Positions 1 through 8,360 of a stretch of 64,000 nucleotides of DNA are shown one piece after another (within the stretch, counting starts at the first letter, position 1; each line of letters opens with the position of its first letter). The notes beneath the pieces were generated by a model. That model made no database searches. It was not told the origin of the DNA and worked only from the letters and a program-made list of their open reading frames with translations. Origin of the DNA: Marinibaculum sp040216765 (lineage in GTDB: Bacteria; Pseudomonadota; Alphaproteobacteria; Ferrovibrionales; Ferrovibrionaceae). Both the position numbers and the translations under genes were made by a program. The stretch lies in NCBI GenBank assembly GCA_040216765.1, contig JAVJON010000004.1, positions 1-64,000 of the forward strand, in the 5' to 3' direction.

Positions 1-165
1 GTCGCCCGTGCACAATGCGCAGGAGAAGTCGCGCGCCGTGTTCAGCACCGCCGACCGCCCCGCGCGCAGCAGGGTGTTCGTCATCTCCCGGATCACGCCG
101 TCGATCCGGTTCGCCAGGATCGCGGTCATGAACGGGTCGAAACCGGTGTCTGTCTGTTCGGCCAT
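1..165 (-). CDS. hyuB: Hydantoinase B/oxoprolinase subunit, N-terminal fragment
   Basis: Only the first 55 codons are inside the window; the gene continues beyond base 1. The visible start includes the segments FDPFMTAILANRIDG and REMTNTLLRAGRS, which match the N-terminus of HyuB-type subunits of ATP-dependent N-methylhydantoinase, acetone or acetophenone carboxylase and 5-oxoprolinase enzymes. It lies 43 bases downstream of hyuA on the same strand, the normal hyuA-hyuB order, so the two subunits are probably co-transcribed. The substrate cannot be told from this fragment. Confidence 0.85.
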   Translation of the reverse strand, partial: MAEQTDTGFDPFMTAILANRIDGVIREMTNTLLRAGRSAVLNTARDFSCALCTGD

Positions 166-208
166 GGCTGGATCTCCCAATGCGTGATGCCGCGAGCGTG
201 AATGCCGC

Positions 209-2278
209 CTAGCGCAGCAGGTAGTTGCCGGCGCCGCTGACCTTTGCCGACATCTCCGGATAGACCACCAGGGTCGTGGTCGGTTCCTCGATGATCGCCG
301 GCCCGGCGACGATATCGCCGGGCTTCAGGTCCTCGGCCTTGTAGATCGGCGTCTTCACCGCTTCCGCGGTGCCGAAATAGCAGTTGCGGGTCAGGCTCGG
401 GCTGTCGGGCCGGCGTTCCGTGACCGCGGGCGAATCCTGCGGCGGCGAAGCCAGGCTGACGATCAGCCGCGCCTTCCAGTTGACCACCTCCACCGGGCTG
501 CCGTCGTCGCGCATCGCGAAGACCCGCTCGTGGATCTGGTGGAAGTTCTCGACGAAGGCGTCCAGGTCGGCCTGGCCTTCGAACCGCGACTTGCCGATCG
601 GCGCGTCCAGCTCCCAGACCTGGGCCAGATAGCGGCATTCGGCAATATATTCGTAGGTCACCTTCTGCGCATCGATCTTGGGCAGGGTTTCACGGAAGGC
701 GTTCAGGCGGCGGTCGAGCTCGGCGAAGGTGGCATTCACCCCCTCGAAGTCGAACCGGTCGGAGCGGGTGACATGACTGGCCGCCTCCTCCGCCACGATG
801 TCGGCGTTCTGCATCCCGGCCGCGGATAGCGCGGAGGCCACCTTCGGCAGGATGACATTGTCGCAGCCCAGTTCCTTGGCGATCGTCAGGATGTTGACCC
901 CGGCCGCGCCGCCGCCGGCGACGATCGCGCTCTCCCGCGGATTGAAGCCCTCGTTGATGGTGATGTCGTGGATCGCGCGGATCATCAGGTCGCTGGCCAG
1001 GGTGAGGATGCGGAACGCCGTCTCCTCGATCGACAGGCCGATGCGCTCCGCCACCGTGCCGACGGCTTTCGCCGCGGCGTCCTTGTCCAGGGTCATCCGG
1101 CCGCCCAGGAAATAGTCGGGGTCGAAATATCCCAGCACCACCGCGGCATCCGACACGGTCGGCTCGGTGCCGCCGCGGCCATAGCAGGCCGGGCCGGGAT
1201 CGGCGCCGGCCGATTGCGGGCCGACCCGCATCAGCCCGCCATCGTCGATCCAGGCGATCGACCCGCCGCCCGCGCCGATCGAGCGCATGTCCACCGCGGA
1301 GATCCCCAGCAGGTCGCCGGTGAAGGCCTGGCCCAGCCAGGTGTCGCGGCTGAACACCAGCCGGCCATCGCGGACCAGCCCCACGTCGAACGTGGTTCCG
1401 CCGGTGTCGCAGACGATCACGTTCTCGCCCAGCTTCTCCAGCTGGCTGAAGGTGATGCCGGCGATCGGCGCCATCGCCGGGCCGGAGCCGACGGTATAGA
1501 TCGGCTTTTCGATCAGCGCCTTCACATGGTTGCAGCCGCCGGCGGTGGTGGAGACCAGGATCTCGCCCTTGTAGCCGGCCTCGCGCAGGTCGCTTTCCAG
1601 GCCGCGCAGATGCTGCTGCATCAGCGGCTTCAGCGAGGCGTCGATGGCCGTGGCCGAGGCGCGGCGATACTCGCGCACGATCGGGATCAGCTGGTGCGAG
1701 AGCGTGTAGGGCACCTCCGGCAGGATCTCCGCGAGCAGCTCGCCCAGGCGCAGCTCATGGGCCGGGTTGGCCACCGACCAGAGCAGGCAGACAGCGACCG
1801 CCTCGAAGCCGCGCGTCTTGATCGCCTCCAGCACCTCGCGGGCCTGCGCCTCGTTGAACGGCCTGGAGGGCGTGCCCTCGGAGCTCATCCGCTCGTCGAT
1901 CTCGAAGGTGTGGCGGCGCGGGATATAGGGATCGGGAAACTCGACGGTGAAGTCGTGCGGGTTGTGCTTGCCGCCCTCCTTCACCAGCAGGATGTCGGGG
2001 AAGCCCTGGGTGGTGAGGAAGGCCGTCTTCGCCACGGTCTTGGTGACGATGGCGTTGGTGGCGCGGGTGGTGCCGTAGATCAGCATGTCGGACTGCGCCA
2101 GCAGGTCCTCCAGCGGGATACCCAGTTCGCGCGCCGCGCTCTCGATCGCCTCCCGCATGCCCAGGAAGATCCGGTCGCGGGTGGTCAGGGCCTTGCCGAC
2201 GGTCAGGTTGCCCTTTTCGTCCGCCACCACGACATCGGTGAATGTGCCGCCCGTATCGACCGCGACGCGAAAGACCAT
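209..2278 (-). CDS. hyuA: Hydantoinase/oxoprolinase family subunit A (ATP-dependent)
   Basis: The 689-residue product has the standard HyuA architecture: the N-terminal hydantoinase/oxoprolinase domain opening with VDTGGTFTDVVV (residues about 7-18), and the ATPase-type core with DTGGTTFDVG near residue 285 followed by GAGGGSIAWID. The family hydrolyses or carboxylates cyclic amides and ketones at the expense of ATP together with subunit B, which follows at once. I chose the ATG at 2278 because the conserved N-terminus begins there; an in-frame start at 2371 would add about 30 residues unlike the family. An AraC-type regulator lies upstream on the same strand and may control the pair. Substrate (hydantoin, 5-oxoproline or a ketone) is not resolvable from sequence alone. 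Confidence 0.93.
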   Translation of the reverse strand: MVFRVAVDTGGTFTDVVVADEKGNLTVGKALTTRDRIFLGMREAIESAARELGIPLEDLLAQSDMLIYGTTRATNAIVTKTVAKTAFLTTQGFPDILLVKEGGKHNPHDFTVEFPDPYIPRRHTFEIDERMSSEGTPSRPFNEAQAREVLEAIKTRGFEAVAVCLLWSVANPAHELRLGELLAEILPEVPYTLSHQLIPIVREYRRASATAIDASLKPLMQQHLRGLESDLREAGYKGEILVSTTAGGCNHVKALIEKPIYTVGSGPAMAPIAGITFSQLEKLGENVIVCDTGGTTFDVGLVRDGRLVFSRDTWLGQAFTGDLLGISAVDMRSIGAGGGSIAWIDDGGLMRVGPQSAGADPGPACYGRGGTEPTVSDAAVVLGYFDPDYFLGGRMTLDKDAAAKAVGTVAERIGLSIEETAFRILTLASDLMIRAIHDITINEGFNPRESAIVAGGGAAGVNILTIAKELGCDNVILPKVASALSAAGMQNADIVAEEAASHVTRSDRFDFEGVNATFAELDRRLNAFRETLPKIDAQKVTYEYIAECRYLAQVWELDAPIGKSRFEGQADLDAFVENFHQIHERVFAMRDDGSPVEVVNWKARLIVSLASPPQDSPAVTERRPDSPSLTRNCYFGTAEAVKTPIYKAEDLKPGDIVAGPAIIEEPTTTLVVYPEMSAKVSGAGNYLLR

Positions 2279-2502
2279 CTGATTGCCCCCACTGCCTGGA
2301 ACGCGCGCGGCCGATGCCCTGCCGCCGCTTTTCGCTCCGTTGTTCCGGTATCGGTACGGAATGCGGGCCACGGGCCCCCATGCCGCCGGCGCAGTGTGCG
2401 TGATCGCCCTGGCACTGTCTTGGACAGGCCCGTCCGATTACGCGGACTGGACCGCAGTTTCCGGCCGGGGCGGCGACGCGGCCGGCGGTACCGGTTCGTC
2501 GC

Positions 2503-2526
2503 GGTCCCGGCTCGGGGGCCGGGACC
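2503..2526 (-). terminator. GC-rich hairpin downstream of the second AraC-type gene
   Basis: A perfect 9-base inverted repeat, GGTCCCGGC, six-base loop, GCCGGGACC, lies about 27 bases after the AraC gene stop on the minus strand and before hyuA. There is no T-run, so it may be a weak intrinsic terminator or an mRNA-stabilising hairpin between the regulator and hyuA. Confidence 0.4.
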
Positions 2527-2552
2527 CATGGCGCGGGCGGCGGGGCGGCGGA

Positions 2553-3560
2553 CTACCGCCCCCGCGCGCGATAGTCGCGCGGCGAGTCGCCGGTCACCTC
2601 GCGGAACACCCGGCTGAAATAGGCGGGGTCGGAAAAGCCAAGCTGGTAGGCGATGGTGGAGATGCTGCGGCATTGCGTGGCCGGCGCGACCAGCAACCGC
2701 TTCGCTTCGGCGACGCGGCGCTCGCGGATCACGCCGGACAGGGTCTCCGCCCGCTCCGCCAGCAGCTTCTGGATATAGCGTTCCGACAGGCCCAGGGCCT
2801 GCGCCACCGAGGCGGTGCCCAGGCCCGGATCGCCCAGCCGGGTCTCGACATGGCGCAGGATGCGCTGGCGGTTCGCCTCGCGCACCGCGCTCTCGGTGGA
2901 GGCGATGCCGCCGCCGCCGGCGGTCACCGCCATCGCGAATAGGTCCAGCAGGTGCCGCGCCGCCACGGCGCCGGCCTGGTCGTCCAGGGTGCCGGCGTTC
3001 AGGCAGAACGACCGGGCATAGTCCAGGAACAGGGCCGCCGCATCGCCCCGCCCCGGGAAGGCGGTGGCTGTCAGGTCCTCGACATGCGGCACCCGGCTGC
3101 GGGCCTCGCCCGCCTCGATGCGCACGGTCACCGCATCCATCCCGCAGTCATGCATGTAGGCATAGGCGTCCGCGGAGGCGGCGAAGGCGAACTGCGATCC
3201 GCTGGCCTCGGCCTCCCGCCCGCGCTGGCGCAACCGCAGGCTGCCGGAAAGCGGCATCGGCAGGAAAACGAAATCGCCGCTGCGCCGGCTGATCTGCCGC
3301 GGCGTGCGCTCGACATAGACCGGGTCCAGGCGGACCCGGCCGGCCTGGACCGGCCCGAAATCCACCACCCGCACCCGCCCCGTCTGCACCACCGGCGAGG
3401 AGAAGGCGAAGTCGCAGGGGTAGTAGACCTGGTCCAGCGCTCCCACCAGGGCGTCGCGGCGCTCCGCCGGCGCCACCGCCTCGATATCGAAGCGGCGGGC
3501 CAGGGCCCCGCCCTTGCCGGTCACCACGGCAAGCTCCGAGCCGCCCGCGGCGCCGGTCAT
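2553..3560 (-). CDS. AraC-family transcriptional regulator (paralog 2)
   Basis: A 335-residue protein with a C-terminal AraC double helix-turn-helix (roughly residues 230-335) ending in the family hallmark GFSDPAYFSRVFREVTG and SPRDYRARGR. The N-terminal sensing half carries YYPCDF near residue 45 and LFLDYARSFCLNAG, shared with the neighbour at 3557-4600 and with the gene at 9996-11018. The ATG at 3560 overlaps the stop of the upstream regulator in an ATGA, indicating translational coupling. The gene sits between that paralog and hyuA. The ligand is unknown; regulation of the hyu genes or the divergent serine hydrolase is an inference from position. Confidence 0.88.
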   Translation of the reverse strand: MTGAAGGSELAVVTGKGGALARRFDIEAVAPAERRDALVGALDQVYYPCDFAFSSPVVQTGRVRVVDFGPVQAGRVRLDPVYVERTPRQISRRSGDFVFLPMPLSGSLRLRQRGREAEASGSQFAFAASADAYAYMHDCGMDAVTVRIEAGEARSRVPHVEDLTATAFPGRGDAAALFLDYARSFCLNAGTLDDQAGAVAARHLLDLFAMAVTAGGGGIASTESAVREANRQRILRHVETRLGDPGLGTASVAQALGLSERYIQKLLAERAETLSGVIRERRVAEAKRLLVAPATQCRSISTIAYQLGFSDPAYFSRVFREVTGDSPRDYRARGR

Positions 3561-4600
3561 CGCCCGTCCTCCGGTCGCGGCAGCGCGGGCGGGCCGCCGC
3601 CGCTGCGATAGTCGCGCGGCGACATGCCGGTCGCCTCCCGGAACACCCGGGAGAAATAGGCCGGGTCGGAGAAGCCGACCTGGAAGGCCACGGCGCTGAT
3701 CGTCGGGGCGCGCCCGGCCGGTTCCTCCAGCAGGCGCCGCGCCTCCGTGATGCGGCGGTCGCGGATCAGCCCCGACAGGGTCTGGTCGCGTTCCGACAGA
3801 AGCTTCTGGATGTAGCGGTCCGACAGCCTGAGATCGGCGGCGACCGATTGCGTCCCCAGCTCGGGATCGCTCAGCCGCGCCTCGACATGCCGCAGGATGC
3901 GCTGGCGGTGCGCCTCCCGCACGGCACTCTCCGACGGGCCAGGGCCATGCTCGCCGGAGGTCACGGCCAGGGCGAAAAGGTCCAGCAGGTGACGCACCGC
4001 GAACATGCCGGTCGACCGGTCCAGGCGTTCCGCGTTCATGCAGAACGACCGGGCATAGTCCAGGAACATTGCGCCCGCGCCATGCAGCCCGGGAAAGGCG
4101 GTGGCGGTCAGGTCCTCGATATGCGGGACCCTGTCGCGCAGCGGCTGCGCATCGACGCGCAGCGTGACCATCTCGAAGGGTTCCGGCTGGTCGTAGGTAT
4201 AGCTCTCGGCCGTGGCGGTGAAGCCCAGGGTGGCGCCGTCGACCACGGCATCGCGGCCGCGCTGGCGCAGGCGGACCAGGCGATGCAGCGGCACCGGCAC
4301 GAAGATGAAATCGCCGACCCGCTGGCGGATCAGGCGCGGGGTGCGATTCACCACCATGGCCTCCGCCTGCACGCGGCCGGCGCGGATCGGGCCGATATCG
4401 ACCACCGTCAGTCTGCCGACATTCAGGTCCCGCGACGCCATCCTGGTGTCGCAGGGATAGAAACATTCGTCGATCGCGCTGATCAGGCCATCGAGGCGGC
4501 GATGCCCCGGCAGATCGGCGACATCGAAGCGCAGCGCCCGAAAGCCGGTGCCTTCGGCAACCTCGCTGCGTTCGTCCAATGGTCGAAGAAGCTCTCCCAA
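3557..4600 (-). CDS. AraC-family transcriptional regulator (paralog 1)
   Basis: The C-terminal third is a typical AraC DNA-binding domain (LRLSDRYIQKLLSERDQ, then VGFSDPAYFSRVFREATG, SPRDYRSGG). The N-terminal half has FYPCDT and MFLDYARSFCMNAE, making it a clear paralog of the next gene. The start is uncertain: no good ATG exists close to the conserved N-terminus. I chose TTG at 4600 (about 347 residues) because GAGG lies five bases upstream; the ATG at 4753 would run through the divergent hydrolase promoter and start. It is divergent from the serine hydrolase at 4731, a usual arrangement for a regulator and its target. Confidence 0.82.
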   Translation of the reverse strand: MGELLRPLDERSEVAEGTGFRALRFDVADLPGHRRLDGLISAIDECFYPCDTRMASRDLNVGRLTVVDIGPIRAGRVQAEAMVVNRTPRLIRQRVGDFIFVPVPLHRLVRLRQRGRDAVVDGATLGFTATAESYTYDQPEPFEMVTLRVDAQPLRDRVPHIEDLTATAFPGLHGAGAMFLDYARSFCMNAERLDRSTGMFAVRHLLDLFALAVTSGEHGPGPSESAVREAHRQRILRHVEARLSDPELGTQSVAADLRLSDRYIQKLLSERDQTLSGLIRDRRITEARRLLEEPAGRAPTISAVAFQVGFSDPAYFSRVFREATGMSPRDYRSGGGPPALPRPEDGR

Positions 4601-4678
4601 GATATCCTCAGAGTTGTCTTGCCTCCTCCAAGTCCGGCGGAGCTTAGTCCGAAATCCCGTGCTTGTCACAGATCCGTC

Positions 4679-4706
4679 TTGTGGCCGCGCCGTCTTGGCA
4701 TATGGT
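4679..4706 (+). promoter_or_regulatory. Possible sigma70-type promoter for the serine hydrolase
   Basis: TTGTGG, a 16-base spacer and TATGGT lie 25 bases upstream of the ATG at 4731, in the divergent region shared with the AraC regulator. The match to consensus is only fair and nothing else supports it. Confidence 0.3.
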
Positions 4707-4730
4707 CGGGCGGCCCGGGGAGAGAGTGAG

Positions 4731-5867
4731 ATGAACCAGCTGCACGACACCATCGCGGCGGATATCGCCGGCGGCCGCTACGACGGGGCGGTCACCATCG
4801 TCGGGATCGGCGGCGAGATCCGCCATGCCGCCGCGCAGGGCCTGGCGGACCGCGATGCCGGCCGCGCCCTGGCGGAGGATGCGGTGTTCCCGCTGTTCTC
4901 GATTTCCAAGAGCCTGACGGCGATCTGCCTGCTGCAGATGGTGGAGCGCGGGCGCTGCCGGTTGAACCAGCCGGTCGCGGAGATCCTGCCGGCCTTCGGT
5001 GCGCGCGGAAAGGCGACCGCCACCCTGGGCCAGCTGCTCTGCCACATGGCCGGGGTCGGCCCGGGCTTTCCCGCCGTGGCGTTCGACGATCTGGGCGACC
5101 TGGAGAAGGTCGTGCAGGCCGTCTGCGACACCCCGCCGGTCAGCGTGCCCGGGACCGCCGTGTCCTATGCGCCGGTGATGGCCCATGCGGTGGCGGCGGA
5201 ATGCGTGCGCCGGCTGGACGGCGGCGGCCGGCGCTTCCGCGAGATCGCCGAGACCGCGATCCTGCAGCCCCTGGGGCTGGCGGAGACCAGCCTGGGCATG
5301 CGCCGGGACCTGGTGGCGCGCGCGGTCCGCCTGCGCAAGGCCGATGACAGTCCCGGCCTGTTCGACCTGGACGGCCTGGTGAACTATGGCAAGGCGCTGC
5401 TGGACCCTGCGCGCGACTGGGAGATCCCTGCCGGCGGCTTCGTCTCCACCGCCGGCGACGTCTTCCGCTTCGCCGAGGCGCTGCGCCAGGGCGGCTGCGC
5501 GGAGGGCGACGAGGGCCGTCGGATCCTGTCGCCGGCCATGCTGGCCTTCGCCACCGCCAACCAGACCGGCGACCTGCCGAACGACCTCTGGACCTATGCC
5601 CGGACCCTGAAGAACTGGCCCCTCTTTCCCGCCAATCTGGGCCTCGGCTTCTTCCTGCGGGGGACGGGCATGATCCCGACCTATTTCGGCCATCTGGCCA
5701 GCCCCGCCACCTTCGGCAGCCTGGGCGCGGGCAGCACGGTCTTCTGGGTCGACCCGGCGCGGCAGATGACCTTCGTCTGCCTGACCACCGGCCTCCTGGA
5801 GGAGGCCAACAGCGCGGAACGCTTCCAGCGCCTGTCGGACGTGGCCATCGCGGAGTTCTGGCGATAG
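4731..5867 (+). CDS. Serine hydrolase of the beta-lactamase class C family
   Basis: The 378-residue product has the SxxK catalytic signature in FSISKSL (about residue 60) and the second motif position filled by YAP in VSYAPVM, as in esterase-type members of the class C beta-lactamase/DD-peptidase superfamily. No signal peptide is visible, so it is probably cytoplasmic and more likely an esterase, amidase or carboxylesterase than an antibiotic resistance enzyme. The ATG at 4731 follows a purine-rich GGGGAGAGAGTGAG. It is divergent from two AraC regulators that probably control it. The natural substrate is unknown. Confidence 0.85.
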   Translation: MNQLHDTIAADIAGGRYDGAVTIVGIGGEIRHAAAQGLADRDAGRALAEDAVFPLFSISKSLTAICLLQMVERGRCRLNQPVAEILPAFGARGKATATLGQLLCHMAGVGPGFPAVAFDDLGDLEKVVQAVCDTPPVSVPGTAVSYAPVMAHAVAAECVRRLDGGGRRFREIAETAILQPLGLAETSLGMRRDLVARAVRLRKADDSPGLFDLDGLVNYGKALLDPARDWEIPAGGFVSTAGDVFRFAEALRQGGCAEGDEGRRILSPAMLAFATANQTGDLPNDLWTYARTLKNWPLFPANLGLGFFLRGTGMIPTYFGHLASPATFGSLGAGSTVFWVDPARQMTFVCLTTGLLEEANSAERFQRLSDVAIAEFWR

Positions 5868-5890
5868 GGCGTCCAGCCGCGATCCCGGCC

Positions 5891-5960
5891 TGACGGCCGG
5901 GACGACCCAGAAGGGGGTGGCTGCCGCGAGGCCCCACTCGTTCCGTCCTGCGGCGGCCGT
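5891..5960. repeat. Two intergenic inverted repeats between convergent genes
   Basis: The gap between the hydrolase and the cysteine desulfurase holds CCCGGCC-TGA-CGGCCGGG, part of the ATCCCGGCC...GGCCGGGA type of alphaproteobacterial intergenic repeat, and then a second stem CTGCGGCG-N5-CGCCGCAG. Either could act as a bidirectional transcription end for the two convergent genes. Confidence 0.5.
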
Positions 5961-5977
5961 CGCCGCAGGCCCTGCCG

Positions 5978-7147
5978 TCAATTGCGCGCCTCGCCCCGCC
6001 GCGGGGGGAGCACCCTCTGCAGCGCCAGGACGACCCTCTCGACCTCTGCCCCGGTCGTGCCCCGCCCCAGGCTGAACCGGATCGCGCCCATGCCCACCTC
6101 CGGAGCGACCCCCATGGCCGCCAGCACCGGCGACAGCTCGATCCGCCCGGAACGGCAGGCCGACCCGGTGGAGGCGGCCATTTCGGGCAGCGCGGCCAGA
6201 ATCTCCGCGCCGACCCGTCCGGCAAAGGAAAGGTTCAGGGTGTTCGGCAGCCTTTCCTGCGGATGTCCGTGAAGCACGACAGTATCGCCGAAACGCTCTT
6301 TGAGCATCGACCAGAAGCGGTCGCGGAGGGACTCTACCTCCCGCATCGGCGCCAGGTCGCCAGCAAGGGCGCAGGCCTGCCCGAGCGCGGTCGCGAGAAT
6401 TGCGCTCTCCGTACCGGCCCGCCGGCCGGCCTCGTGCCCGGCGCCGTGCAGCAGCGGCTCCAGGTCGATGCCGCTGCGGACGTAGAGCGCACCGACGCCC
6501 TTGGGCGCGTGGAACTTGTGCCCGGCCAAGGTCAGGAGGTCGACGCCGAGATCGTCCACCCGCGTGCCGATCTTGCCGACCGATTGCGCGGCATCGGTAT
6601 GGAGCGGGATGCCGTGGTCGCGGGCGATGGCTGCGCAATCCGCGACAGGCTGGATTGTCCCGACCTCGTTGTTGGCGTGCATGATGCTGATCAGCACCGT
6701 ATCCGGCGTGATCGCGCGGCGCAGGTCATCCGGGTCGATCCGTCCGGTGCCATCGACCGGCAACCGGGTCACCGCCAGGCCAAGGCCTTCGAGGAAGCGC
6801 AACGGCGCCAGGATTGCCGGATGCTCGACGCTGGTCGTCACGATATGGCGATGCGGCCGCCCGCTCTTGAAGAACACCCCCTTCAGGGCGAGGTTGTTCG
6901 CCTCGCTGCCGCCGCTGGTGAAGACGATTTCCTGCGCCATACAGCCCAGAAGGCCGGCCACTTGGCGCCGCGCCGCCTCGACCAGCTCGCGCGCCGGGCT
7001 GCCGGCCCAGTGACCGCTCGAAGGGTTGCCATACGCGCCTGCCATCGCACAGCGCATTGCCTCTGCGACCTCCGATGCGATCGGGGTGCTGGCATTGTGG
7101 TCGAGGTAGATCGGAACGGCCCTCGCATCGTCTCCGGTGTCAGGCAT
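5978..7147 (-). CDS. Cysteine desulfurase (NifS/IscS class V aminotransferase)
   Basis: A PLP enzyme of 389 residues that removes sulfur from L-cysteine as an enzyme-bound persulfide. YLDHNASTP opens the fold, SGGSEANN binds cofactor phosphate, Lys211 in LAGHKFHAPKG is the Schiff-base lysine, and Cys331 in TGSACRSG is the persulfide cysteine. It lies last in a minus-strand group with a DsrE-like protein, a VTT membrane protein and a fatty acid hydroxylase, divergent from an ArsR-rhodanese regulator, which suggests a dedicated persulfide-handling role rather than housekeeping Fe-S assembly (no iscU, iscR or suf genes nearby). I chose ATG 7147, preceded by AGGG; 7183 is an alternative in-frame ATG. 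Confidence 0.93.
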   Translation of the reverse strand: MPDTGDDARAVPIYLDHNASTPIASEVAEAMRCAMAGAYGNPSSGHWAGSPARELVEAARRQVAGLLGCMAQEIVFTSGGSEANNLALKGVFFKSGRPHRHIVTTSVEHPAILAPLRFLEGLGLAVTRLPVDGTGRIDPDDLRRAITPDTVLISIMHANNEVGTIQPVADCAAIARDHGIPLHTDAAQSVGKIGTRVDDLGVDLLTLAGHKFHAPKGVGALYVRSGIDLEPLLHGAGHEAGRRAGTESAILATALGQACALAGDLAPMREVESLRDRFWSMLKERFGDTVVLHGHPQERLPNTLNLSFAGRVGAEILAALPEMAASTGSACRSGRIELSPVLAAMGVAPEVGMGAIRFSLGRGTTGAEVERVVLALQRVLPPRRGEARN

Positions 7148-7253
7148 CAACGCAGCCCTGCCAACGCGGGAACGACCGGCCATCGCCCGAGGTGCGCCGC
7201 CTTGTTCCCGGCTTCTCCCACTCGCCCGTCATGGCAGCTTTCCCTCCCTGCCT

Positions 7254-7604
7254 TCAGAAGACCAGCACCCGGTCGGCCCTCGCGGTGGCCTCGGCCAGTT
7301 CGTCCATCGTGCTGCGGACGGCACCCTGCATGAGGTCCCCCTCGGTCATGCCTCGCGCGTCCATGCAGGTGCCGCAGAGCAGCACGCGGCCCTTGCCGAC
7401 GATGACACGCTTCAGCATGCGCTCGACATTGTAGAAGCCGTCCGGCGTCGTCTGCCCCTGGCGAGCGCCGATCACGGCGTCTGCCATCAGGAACAGGACG
7501 ATCTCGGCATCGGCGTCCCGCTTCCGCAGGGCATGCGCCAGGCGCAGGGCGTTGAAGACGCGCTCGGTGCCATAGGGCGGGTCATTCAGGATGAACAGGA
7601 TCAC
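7254..7604 (-). CDS. DsrE/DsrF-like small sulfur-relay protein
   Basis: A compact 116-residue protein of the DsrE/YchN type. It begins with the beta-strand MILFILNDPPYG and contains CGTCMDARG, with cysteines at positions 77 and 80; in this family a conserved cysteine at about this place carries a persulfide and passes it between partners. No signal peptide or membrane segment. It is 106 bases upstream of the cysteine desulfurase on the same strand, so a donor-acceptor relationship with that enzyme is a reasonable inference. Other family members act in sulfur oxidation or tRNA thiolation, and no genes of those pathways are seen here. Confidence 0.85.
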   Translation of the reverse strand: MILFILNDPPYGTERVFNALRLAHALRKRDADAEIVLFLMADAVIGARQGQTTPDGFYNVERMLKRVIVGKGRVLLCGTCMDARGMTEGDLMQGAVRSTMDELAEATARADRVLVF

Positions 7605-7700
7605 ATCGTCCTCCCTCTATTCAGGGTCTGACGGCTGACGGTCGCCGGCCCGGCGGGCCTCGCCGCCCTTCCTGCCCGCCACTGCCAGGCTGGCGCCGTT

Positions 7701-8360
7701 CTATCTCTCCATGCCGCCGCGCAGCCGGCGCAGGAGCCGCGGCGCAAAGGCGATGGCGGCCAGCAGGCCGAGCGCCAGCAACCCGTAGCGGATCGCCGAG
7801 GCATCGCCGGCGAGCGCCTCCCGCCCGGCATGGCCGAGCCAGGCATAGGCAATGGCGCCGGGGGCCATGGCGACGAAGGAAGTCGCGACATAGGCCAGGA
7901 AACCGATGCGGGTGAGGCCCAGCGCGTAGTTGGTCAGGTTGAAGGGGAACAGCGGGACCAGCCGCACGAAGGCGACGAAGCGCCAGCCCTCCGCCTCGAC
8001 ACCCCCGATAAGCCGCCGGAGCCGGCCTCCGGCCCGGCGCGCCACCCAGTCGCCGGCGAGGTAGCGGGCGATGAGGAAGGCGAGGGCCGCGCCGATCGTT
8101 GCGCCGGCGAGGTTGAGCAGCGCGCCCCAGACCGGGCCGAACAGGGCGCCGCCGGCAAGCGCGAAAAGCGCGCCGGGCAGGAACGCGACCGCCCCCACGG
8201 CGTAGAAGACGAGATAGGCGACGGGCGCGAGGAGGCCGAGGCCGGACAGCCAAGCTTCGAGCGCGGCCGGATCCAGCCGGTCGCGCCAGGCGAACGCGCC
8301 GGCAATTGCGGCTGCGATCGCCAGCGCCAGCGCTATGCGCAGCACGAGATGGCGGCTCAT
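7701..8360 (-). CDS. TVP38/TMEM64 (VTT-domain) membrane protein
   Basis: A 219-residue polytopic inner-membrane protein with about five to six hydrophobic segments. The core has the VTT/SNARE-associated pattern: PGALFALAGGALFGPVWGALLNLAGATIGA in separate stretches (GALFGP, LAGATIGAALAF) and FNLTNYALGLT, with FVALVR-like FVAFVRLVPLFPF between. The family is linked to lipid scrambling or ion and selenite handling, but no bacterial role is firmly set. Its ATG overlaps the stop of the upstream hydroxylase gene in an ATGA (8357-8360), so the two membrane proteins are translationally coupled. Confidence 0.88.
   Translation of the reverse strand: MSRHLVLRIALALAIAAAIAGAFAWRDRLDPAALEAWLSGLGLLAPVAYLVFYAVGAVAFLPGALFALAGGALFGPVWGALLNLAGATIGAALAFLIARYLAGDWVARRAGGRLRRLIGGVEAEGWRFVAFVRLVPLFPFNLTNYALGLTRIGFLAYVATSFVAMAPGAIAYAWLGHAGREALAGDASAIRYGLLALGLLAAIAFAPRLLRRLRGGMER

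Noticed and set aside
968..2617. A plus-strand open frame of about 550 codons opposite hyuA
   Set aside because: hyuA has strong domain evidence; the opposite frame is His/Gln/Arg/Ala-rich without any recognisable domain.
4731..5867. Calling the serine hydrolase a beta-lactamase resistance gene
   Set aside because: It lacks a signal peptide and a standard YxN motif; esterase or amidase function is more likely.
5978..7147. Naming the desulfurase nifS and inferring nitrogen fixation
   Set aside because: No nif genes are present and the neighbours are sulfur-relay and lipid genes; the family name alone does not support it.
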